Part shown: in pieces, positions 53,101 through 58,357 of the stretch
How positions within the stretch are numbered: the stretch's first letter is position 1
Layout: each line of letters opens with the position of its first letter
Assembly (NCBI GenBank): GCA_019187485.1
Contig: JABAQR010000050.1
Coordinates: forward strand, 1-58,357
Length of the DNA: 58,357 bases
Source of the DNA: Lysobacterales bacterium
GTDB taxonomy: Bacteria; Pseudomonadota; Gammaproteobacteria; Xanthomonadales; SZUA-5
Direction of reading: 5' to 3'
Translations under genes and position numbers: made by a program
The notes under the pieces: generated by a model
The model's input: only the letters and a program-made list of their open reading frames with translations
Databases searched by the model: none
What the model was told of the DNA's origin: nothing

Positions 53101-56100
53101 CGGCGCCGGCGACGGCGCGACGCAGGGCAGTTCGGCGTGCAGCGCGTCCACGTCGACCGGGACACCGGCGGCGAGCAGCGCGGCGGCGGCGGCGAGTGCG
53201 CCGTCGAGGCCGGCGCCCTTGCGGTCCAGGCCGACGACGAGTGCCTCGCGCGGCCCGAGAATGTTGCGGATGGCGCGCGCGAAGCTGTTGCCGGGGCCGT
53301 GCTCGACGAACACGCGCACGCCGTCTTCCCAGGCTTGGAGCACCAGCGGGCGCAGGTCCAGCGTGCGGTTGGCCTGGGCCAGGATCGCTTGCGCGCAGGC
53401 CTCGCGCTCCGGCGCGTAGGCGCGCGCCGCGGCGGTCGAGTACAGCCGTCCGCGATGGGTCGGATGGGTCTGCCGGCGGTGCAGCGCCAGCCATTCGCCG
53501 GCCACCGCGTCGAGTTCCGGCACATGCACCGCGAGCGGGTAGTCGAGCTTGAGGCAGCGATGCGCGCCGAGGCGTTCGACCACCCGCGCGCAGCCCTCGG
53601 CCTCGCCGGCGATCAAACTGTCGCTGTCCGAGTTGATGATCGCCAGGTGCACGCGCGGCACGCCGGTGAGCGCCGCGCGCACCTCGGCGAGTGGGGCGAG
53701 CACGGTCCAGCTGGCCCAGTCGACGGCCCTGCCCCATTGCGGCGCGACCGCCTCGAAGGCGCCGCCGAGCAGGCGCGTGACCAGGCCGCTCGATTCCATT
53801 TCGTGCATCAGCGCGTCGGCATCGCGCCAGGCACCGCTGGCGACCAGCGCATTGGTCTCGCCCGACGAGTAGCCCAGCCAGGCATCGGGCTTGAGGCCGA
53901 GCACGGCGGAGAATTCGGCGTGCGCCTGCGACAAGCCCGAGGCGCCCCACAACTGCTGCAGCGCCGACGGCGGCGGAGCCGCTTGGTCGAAGGACCAATC
54001 GAGCACCTCGCACAAGCGCGCGCTGCGCGCGGCGAGGCGCTCCAGCAACTGCGGCAGCGCCAGCAGCAGCTCGCGGCCCATGCCGCGATAGGAAGCACCG
54101 GCACCGGCGAAGCAGAAGGCCAGCTCGCCGCCGATCGGACGCTCGCAGAAGTGCACCGACTGCCCCGCCGGCGCGCCGTCGATCAGGTGCGCCAGCGCGC
54201 GCTGGCGGGTTTCCGCCAGTTCGTCCGGCCGCGCCACCAGCACCACGCGCGTCGGGCCGTCGCCGCCCGGTCGGTCCACGCGCAGCGCGGCGACCAGCGC
54301 CGCACGATCGGCACCGGCGTAGAGATGCAGCCGCGGCTGCGGCGATTCGCTGACGCGCCGATGACCACGGGCTTCGCTGAGCCGGATCCCCGGGCGCCCC
54401 GCCAACGGCAGGTCGACGGTGCGCGTCGCCGCGCCCAGCCACGGACGGCCGTCGGCCTGGCGGCGGTGGTGCAGGCAGAGGGTGGCGTGGACGGCGTGGA
54501 CCAGGGCGGTGGCGGCGCCGTAGTTGAAGGCGGGGGCAGGGGGCAGGGGGCAGGGGGTGTTGCCTGCGGCTTCGCGATCGCCTTCAACGCGGTTCGCGGC
54601 CTCCCGATCCTCGACAGGGCCGGGCTCCGCGACGCGGTCGGTCCCCTGCCCACCATGTTCGAAAGCGGGGGCAGGGGGCAGGGGGCAGGGGGTGTTGCCC
54701 TGGGCTTCGTGATCGCCTTCAATGTAGCTCGTGACTCCCCAATCCTCGACGAGGCCTGTCAGTGCGACACGGTGGGTCCCCTGCCCCCTGCCCCCTGCCC
54801 CGCTGCTTGGCCCCGTCGAGGGATGCCGGGAGGCAAGCCCCACCACCGCCAGCACCCGCAGCCCCTCCCGCTCCGCATCCGCCAGCCGCTTCAACACCAG
54901 CGCCACCGCGGCGTCGCCGGGCTGCGCGTTGCCGGCGGCGCGGGTGACCGGCTCGTCGCACAGGTCGACTGCGCCGACCAGCGCGGCGTCGATCTCGCCG
55001 CTTGCCAGCGCGCGGCAGGCGATCGCGAGTGCGGCGGCGCCGGAGTCGGCGCCGGCCTGCACGGTGTAGGACGGGCCGCCGCAGTCGAACTGCGAGGACA
55101 GCCGGTTGGCCGGGATGTTGGGCATGCAGCCGAGCACGCCGGCCGCTTCCAGGGGCGCGATCACGCCGTCCTTCACCGCCCCGGCGCTGCGCCAGCGCGT
55201 GCCGTAGCGCGCGACTTCGGCATCCGGCTCCATGCCGACCAGCACCGAGCTGCACGGCGGCAGCGGGCCGGACTGCGCCAGCGCCTCGCGCGCGGCGCGC
55301 AGCATCGCCAGTTGCTGCGGCAGCGCCTGCTTCAAATCGTTCGGCGGGAAGCGCAGGCCGGCGAGATCGAGTTCGATCGCGTCCATCCGCGCATCGGTCA
55401 CAGCCTCGCCGAACAGCGCCGCGCCGACCGCCGCGCGGTCCATCGCGCCGCCGATGCAGGCGCCGAGGCCGACGATGGCGATGGGTGTGGCGGGCGCGCC
55501 GGCCGCCGCCGCAGAGATGGCGGGATCGTCCGCCGACAGGATCAGGTGCGCGTTGTTGCCGCCGAAGCCGAAGGCCGAGATCGCGGCGATGCGCGGCGCA
55601 TCCGCCGGCCAGGGCTCGGGCTGCTGCAGCAGGCGGAAGGACGAGGCGGCCAGCGCCGCGATGGGCGCGTCGACCGCTCGATTGGGCGGCAGCACACCGT
55701 GGCGCAGCGCCTCGGTCAGCTTGATCAGGCCAGCCGCGCCGGCGCTGGTGATCAAATGGCCGAGGTTGGACTTGAGCGAGCCGATGGGCAGCGGGCGCGC
55801 GCCGTAGACCTGCGCGGTGCTGGCGAGCTCGGTGCCGTCGCCGACCGGGGTGCCGGTGGCGTGACACTCCAGCAGCGAGACCTGCGCCGGGTCGATGCCG
55901 GCGGCCGCCGCCGCGGCGGCCATCGCGCGCCGCTGGCCGCTCTCGTCGGGCACCAGCAGGCCCTTGCCGCGGCCGTCGTTGGACAGCCCGATGCCACGGA
56001 TCACCGCGTGGATGGTGTCGCCATCGCGGCGCGCGTCTTCCAGGCGCTTGAGTGCCAGGAACGCGCAGCCCTCGGCCGGCAGCAGGCCATCGGCGTCGCG

Positions 56101-56781
56101 ATGGAAAGGGCGCGATTGCCCGCTCTTGCTGAGCGCGCCGAGCGCGGCGAAGCCCTGGTGCAGGAACAGATCGTCGGCGCGCTGCACCGCGCCGGCCAGC
56201 ATCAAATCGGCCTCGCCGTCGGCGAGCGCGTCGCAAGCCAGCTTGATCGCGTACAGCGAACTCGCGCAGGCCGCGTCCAGGCACCAACTGCCGGCGCTCA
56301 GCGCCAGCGCCTGCGCCAGCACCGCCGCGGTGCCGCCACTCATCGCGCGGTTGCGCGGATCGCCGGGCGACAGGCCGCGCCAGACGCGGTCCGCGTAGTC
56401 CGCCATCGCCTCGCTGGGGAAGCCCAGGTTGCCGACCACCGCACCGACGCGCGCCGGGCGCTGCACCTGCGCCAGCGCCTCGCGGCCGCAGTGCAGCAGC
56501 CAGTGCACCAGCGGGTCGAGGCCCGCGAGCTGCTCTGGCGGCAGCGCGAATCCGCGCGGATCCCAGATCGCCTCGAAGCCCTCGACATAGCCGCCGCGAT
56601 CCGACCAGCAGTGGTCCGCCTGCGGCGCATCGGCCGCGCACAGCGGCGGCGGCACCCGCCAGCGCCCCGCCGGCGCGCTGCGCGTCAGGTCGCGCCCGGC
56701 CAGCACCGCATCCCACAACTGCTGCGGCGACAAGACGCCCGGCAGCACGCAGGCGCGGCCGACGATGGCGATGGGGGTCAT
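50152..56781 (-). CDS. PUFA-synthase-like multidomain protein KS-CLF-AT-DH-DH (PfaC/Pfa3-like)
   Basis: A 2209-residue iterative lipid synthase subunit. Domains: ketosynthase 1-420 with Cys172 (DAACASS), His307 (HATGT) and His342 (KSNLGH); a second KS-like domain at 430-660 whose active Cys is replaced (QAGADSG at 575-581), i.e. a chain-length factor; acyltransferase at about 885-1215 with Ser972 (GYSSG) and His1086; then four hotdog folds forming two FabA-like dehydratases. These are 1420-1585 plus 1650-1795, active His1693 (GHFKNDPCMPG), and 1840-1995 plus 2075-2205, His2102 (AHFFSDPVQPG). The order KS-CLF-AT-DH-DH is that of myxobacterial Pfa3 but lacks its C-terminal acyltransferase. Linkers at 654-755, 1345-1400 and 2015-2070 are repeat inserts. 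It overlaps both neighbours by ATGA. Confidence 0.9.
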   Translation of the reverse strand: MTPIAIVGRACVLPGVLSPQQLWDAVLAGRDLTRSAPAGRWRVPPPLCAADAPQADHCWSDRGGYVEGFEAIWDPRGFALPPEQLAGLDPLVHWLLHCGREALAQVQRPARVGAVVGNLGFPSEAMADYADRVWRGLSPGDPRNRAMSGGTAAVLAQALALSAGSWCLDAACASSLYAIKLACDALADGEADLMLAGAVQRADDLFLHQGFAALGALSKSGQSRPFHRDADGLLPAEGCAFLALKRLEDARRDGDTIHAVIRGIGLSNDGRGKGLLVPDESGQRRAMAAAAAAAGIDPAQVSLLECHATGTPVGDGTELASTAQVYGARPLPIGSLKSNLGHLITSAGAAGLIKLTEALRHGVLPPNRAVDAPIAALAASSFRLLQQPEPWPADAPRIAAISAFGFGGNNAHLILSADDPAISAAAAGAPATPIAIVGLGACIGGAMDRAAVGAALFGEAVTDARMDAIELDLAGLRFPPNDLKQALPQQLAMLRAAREALAQSGPLPPCSSVLVGMEPDAEVARYGTRWRSAGAVKDGVIAPLEAAGVLGCMPNIPANRLSSQFDCGGPSYTVQAGADSGAAALAIACRALASGEIDAALVGAVDLCDEPVTRAAGNAQPGDAAVALVLKRLADAEREGLRVLAVVGLASRHPSTGPSSGAGGRGQGTHRVALTGLVEDWGVTSYIEGDHEAQGNTPCPLPPAPAFEHGGQGTDRVAEPGPVEDREAANRVEGDREAAGNTPCPLPPAPAFNYGAATALVHAVHATLCLHHRRQADGRPWLGAATRTVDLPLAGRPGIRLSEARGHRRVSESPQPRLHLYAGADRAALVAALRVDRPGGDGPTRVVLVARPDELAETRQRALAHLIDGAPAGQSVHFCERPIGGELAFCFAGAGASYRGMGRELLLALPQLLERLAARSARLCEVLDWSFDQAAPPPSALQQLWGASGLSQAHAEFSAVLGLKPDAWLGYSSGETNALVASGAWRDADALMHEMESSGLVTRLLGGAFEAVAPQWGRAVDWASWTVLAPLAEVRAALTGVPRVHLAIINSDSDSLIAGEAEGCARVVERLGAHRCLKLDYPLAVHVPELDAVAGEWLALHRRQTHPTHRGRLYSTAAARAYAPEREACAQAILAQANRTLDLRPLVLQAWEDGVRVFVEHGPGNSFARAIRNILGPREALVVGLDRKGAGLDGALAAAAALLAAGVPVDVDALHAELPCVAPSPAPQRPMRFAAHWPPVRLQPPAQHMPPAPALPPVLDGYRQRAVTRPVAAVAEIVRAPAAQADRQAAPAIIHRAPASIAAISALQRTVADLSAAHQGHIAALAGAQQQYLAVLGKAQGLLLRRPERSPVCGAKPLTGYLPQAPGERAARAHRATRAGAPTPAPQHEGAPVPAPRPLPPAPLPASPRLTRADLETHASGRISDIFGPAFAGQDGYTRQVRMPEPPLLLCDRVVAIDGEPMGMGKGRIVTQTEVANHGWALLHGRLPAGVMIEAGQADLMLISWLGVDALNRGERVYRLLGCELTYHGDLPRAGDTLHFDIVLDGHAAQGDVRLMFFHYDCVNGGRAQLSVRGGQAGFFTDAELAASAGCLWSPQAQAIVDTPRLDPPAAACTRTTLARADLEALAAGDAASCFGAGFERARTHTRTPSIHAGRMLLLDRVTELAIDGGPWRRGYLRAELDIHPAQWFFAGHFKNDPCMPGTLMFEACLQAMAVYLAGCGYTLKRDGWRFQPVPELPYQLQCRGQVTPRSRLLVTEVFVEERIAEPRPTIYADLLCTVDGLKAFHARRVALELVPDWPLADAPADAPVDLHAPVVDGFRFDRHALLASALGRPSQAFGPMYARFDGSTRVPRLPSPPYFFISRIARIDGPIGVMQAGARVVAEYDVPDEAWYFRDNGAPVMPFAVLLEAALQPCGWLASYVGSALTADGELGFRNLDGEGEVLAELTPGCGTLVTEVELTRVSASGGMIIQGFAVRCHLGGRDVYRLQTVFGFFPPEALAAQAGLPEDAAMRGVLEGVEERGWGLGAGAAAMKPAALSGKLPGAAEPHPCAPAPSPQPRSCPNLPHGKLRLLDSNPRIDLNAGQVCAGRQVDPGEWYFKAHFFSDPVQPGSLGLEALLQALQCYLIDWNAHAHLPQPRFECIATGIAHRWKYRGQVLPHHRQVQLTLEITARAVDARGVLAIANGSLWVDGTRIYEAQGLGVRIVAGT
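50601..50720. repeat. In-frame heptamer inverted array (unit GGGGGCT) in the synthase linker
   Basis: The left array at 50601-50628 (three GGGGGCT-type units) faces 50693-50720 (CCCCCAG and CCCCAA units). The spacer is 64 bp. It encodes residues about 2021-2060, a Gly/Ala/Pro-rich linker between the third and fourth hotdog folds. Confidence 0.8.
52571..52737. repeat. In-frame insert: G-rich half-array plus 87-bp nested palindrome (TAGCCCGG type)
   Basis: A single G-rich arm (52571-52613; GGCAGGGGGCGGGGGG core) is followed by an 87-bp palindrome. CGTAGCCCGGTGTGCG at 52651-52666 is exactly complementary to 52722-52737, with an inner imperfect hairpin (CACCGGGTGCTT against AAGTACCCCGTG). The palindrome is 29 codons long and keeps frame. 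TAGCCCGG palindromes are known dispersed elements in proteobacteria (general knowledge). It encodes the linker between the AT and first dehydratase, residues about 1345-1403. Confidence 0.75.
54529..54802. repeat. In-frame tandem duplication with heptamer arms (unit GGGGGCA)
   Basis: Two G-rich arrays in the same orientation (54529-54560 and 54664-54695) are 135 bp apart, and a third, inverted one (CCCCCTG units) lies at 54777-54802; a short inverted piece is at 54641-54651. The 135-bp period equals 45 codons, so the protein contains two copies of a 45-residue linker (about residues 664-708 and 709-754), each ending in NTPCPLPPAPAF. It lies between the chain-length-factor domain and the acyltransferase. 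Confidence 0.8.
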
Positions 56782-58357
56782 GGGTGGGGCTGGAGCGGAA
56801 GCGGGGAAGGGGGCAGGGGGCGGGGGGACTGGACCGTGGCCGTCCCTGCGCTTGCCGCGTTCTGATGCACCGCGGCTCCGATGTGCGTCCCGTCCGCCGG
56901 CACGGCGTCTCGATGCAACCCGACTGCCTCAGTGCCCGACTGCGCCCCGATGCCGGTCCCCTGCCCCCTGCCCCCTTTCCCCGCTTCACCAACAGCCACA
57001 TTCCGCACCCCGATCAGCTCCGCGACGCGCTGGCCATCGGCGCCATCGACGTAGATGTCGGTGGTGGCGACGCCATTGCCGACGCGACGGGCGTGGGCGG
57101 TGGCGTGCACCGGGCCGGGGGACGGCGCTGCGTGGGTGCGCAGTTGCTCGATCGCCATCGGCAGATTGGGCCCGCCGAGCATGCGCTGGCCGTAGAGCAC
57201 GGCGAGCTGCAGGCCGCCGTCGAGCGCCGCGGCGTCGAGTTGCCAGGCTTCGCCGGGCCACTGCGCATCTGCCACGCCACGCACGCGGGCGGCGATGCCG
57301 GCGTCGGAAATGCCATCGACGGCGTCGATCAGCTCGAAGCGTTCGCGGTGGAACAGCAGGTCCTGGTACAGCGGCGCGCCGCTCCATTGCTGCAGGTCGA
57401 TGCGTGGCTGCGCCTGCGGCGGCGGCGCCGCCTGGCCGAGTTCGGCGCGCGCGCTGTAGTGCAGTTCGCCGCGCGCGCCGAGCACGCGCAGCTCCAGGTT
57501 GACGCCGTCGCGCTGCGGGCGCGACTCGATGCGCAAACGATCGCCGCCGTTGCCGAAATGCCCCAGGCGAATGCCCTTCAGCACCTTGAGGTCGTGCAGC
57601 GCGACCAGCTTCAGGCCCGGCCGCCAGCTCTGCGCGGCGCGCGCCAGCCATTCGGCCACCAGCACCAGCGGCACCACCGGCTGGCCGGCCACCGCGTGCC
57701 CGGCGAGGAAGGCGTGGCTGGCCTCGCTGACCTTCAGCTCCAGTGCGTCCACGCGCGCGTCCGCGCCGTCCGCCAGCAGCGCCTGCGGGCGCGGCTCGCC
57801 GCCGAGCACCAGTTCGACCGCGCCGGCATCGTTCATCTCGTCGACGAACATCCGCGCACCGACACCAAGCGGGATCATCGGCACGCCGAGTACAGCGAAG
57901 CGTTCACGCAGCGCGGGATTGACCATGCCGCCCTCCCACGGGCCCCAGCCGAGCGACTTCACGCGCAGCCCGGGGCGCGCGCGCGCCTGCGCCAGCGCAA
58001 CCTTCGCCAGCACCTCGTTGGCCATCGCGTAGTCCGCCTGGCCGGTGTTGCCGCAGCGCGCCGACACCGAGGAGTACACCGCGAGCAGCTTGAGGTCGTC
58101 GCCGGCCGTCGCTTCGAGCAGCGCGCGCAGGCCGCCGACCTTGGTGCGGAAGACCGACTCGAAGGCGGCATCGCTCTTGTCCGCGATGCGCTTGTCGGCG
58201 AGCACGCCGGCCGCGTGGACCAGGCCACGGATCGGGCCGAGCGATGCGCGCACCTCGGCCAGCGTGCGCGCCAACGCGGCGGCGTCCTCGACCGCCACGC
58301 TGCGGTACTCGGCCTGCGCGCCCGCCGCCGCGATCGCCGCCAGCGTGGCGCGCACCT
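56778..58357 (-). CDS. PUFA-synthase-like PfaA subunit, KR-DH end (5' part beyond window)
   Basis: The C-terminal 525 or so residues of a larger synthase running off the right edge. Residues about 1-185 of the visible part are a ketoreductase (LGPIRGLVHAAGVLADKRI, active YSSVSARCGNTGQADYAMAN). From about 205 to 440 there is a PKS-type hotdog dehydratase (FLAGHAVAGQPVVPL, with H-x3-G-x4-P) and a second fold without an obvious catalytic acid. This KR-DH ending is that of PfaA, whose KS-AT-ACP part would lie to the right. The last about 70 residues are the low-complexity insert K. Its TGA overlaps the next gene's ATG (ATGA). Confidence 0.85.
   Translation of the reverse strand, partial: VRATLAAIAAAGAQAEYRSVAVEDAAALARTLAEVRASLGPIRGLVHAAGVLADKRIADKSDAAFESVFRTKVGGLRALLEATAGDDLKLLAVYSSVSARCGNTGQADYAMANEVLAKVALAQARARPGLRVKSLGWGPWEGGMVNPALRERFAVLGVPMIPLGVGARMFVDEMNDAGAVELVLGGEPRPQALLADGADARVDALELKVSEASHAFLAGHAVAGQPVVPLVLVAEWLARAAQSWRPGLKLVALHDLKVLKGIRLGHFGNGGDRLRIESRPQRDGVNLELRVLGARGELHYSARAELGQAAPPPQAQPRIDLQQWSGAPLYQDLLFHRERFELIDAVDGISDAGIAARVRGVADAQWPGEAWQLDAAALDGGLQLAVLYGQRMLGGPNLPMAIEQLRTHAAPSPGPVHATAHARRVGNGVATTDIYVDGADGQRVAELIGVRNVAVGEAGKGGRGQGTGIGAQSGTEAVGLHRDAVPADGTHIGAAVHQNAASAGTATVQSPRPLPPSPLPLQPHP
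56798..56987. repeat. In-frame heptamer inverted array K (unit GGGGGCA) at the PfaA-like C-terminus
   Basis: GAAGCGGGGAAGGGGGCAGG and following G-runs (56798-56832) face the inverted array 56953-56987 (CCCCTGC units ending CCCCGCTTC). The spacer is 120 bp. The whole array is translated as the last part of the PfaA-like protein, 17 bp before its stop, giving a Gly/Ala/Pro-rich tail with no domain. Confidence 0.8.

Noticed and set aside
50299..56865. A 2188-residue open frame on the plus strand opposite the lipid synthase
   Set aside because: It is a by-product of high GC: the translation is Arg/Gly/Gln/His-rich with no domain, while the minus strand reads complete KS, AT and FabA-like motifs.

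Overview
The window is high-GC DNA from a free-living gammaproteobacterium, most likely in the Lysobacterales (Xanthomonadales: Rhodanobacteraceae/Lysobacteraceae-like). The reasons are the YcgL-family gene coupled to xerC (YcgL is a gammaproteobacterial family), Rep helicase, ZapE, PilU, a lipoprotein/OmpA pair, REP-like intergenic palindromes of the kind common in xanthomonads, and dense coding with about 41 genes. No rRNA, tRNA, phage or complete insertion sequence was seen. The window starts inside rep and ends inside a polyketide/PUFA-synthase-like gene.

Layout. 1-9 kb: rep (partial), a small transposon-like MITE, two EamA exporters around a heme-type TonB receptor, an ArnT-like glycosyltransferase, then uraH-puuD (urate oxidation). 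9-19 kb: a large secreted FnIII/MAM-like protein, tyrS, a secreted tricorn-like protease, speE, and ycgL-xerC. 19-32 kb: a FadL-like porin, folE, a BLUF photoreceptor, ETF:ubiquinone oxidoreductase, mutM, a DUF4124 protein coupled to a LOG-family hydrolase, a SWIM/SNF2 helicase, and a second secreted protein. 31-40 kb: zapE with an alpha/beta hydrolase, a coupled lipoprotein/OmpA pair, pilU, an AlaA-like aminotransferase, an SGNH hydrolase, then puuE and uraD (the rest of the urate pathway) around an uncharacterised gene. 40-49.5 kb: a large type IIG-like restriction-modification protein with a compositionally distinct central part, a large secreted enzyme-like protein, and a PepSY/PepSY/response-regulator/histidine-kinase locus. 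49.5-58.4 kb (minus strand): an operon whose members overlap by ATGA, made of a PfaA-like KR-DH protein (partial), a 2209-residue KS-CLF-AT-DH-DH protein and a 4'-phosphopantetheinyl transferase. It is a PUFA-synthase-like 'secondary lipid' system with the domain order of myxobacterial Pfa3.

Functional threads. UraH, PuuD, PuuE and UraD together would convert urate to allantoate, but the genes lie in two places 29 kb apart. The Pfa-like operon carries its own PPTase to activate the ACPs expected beyond the right edge. The PepSY/two-component locus looks like an envelope or cation sensor.

The most unusual signal is repetitive. At least six intergenic gaps, and three sites inside the Pfa-like genes, hold inverted pairs of short tandem arrays with a 7-bp (sometimes 8-bp) period. 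The unit sequence differs at every locus but the architecture is the same: array, spacer of about 30-125 bp, inverted array. In the Pfa-like genes these inserts sit in frame in interdomain linkers or at a C-terminus. Separately, the end of a 251-bp MITE at 1.4-1.6 kb recurs at 49.49 kb, where its palindrome supplies the stop codons of two convergent genes.
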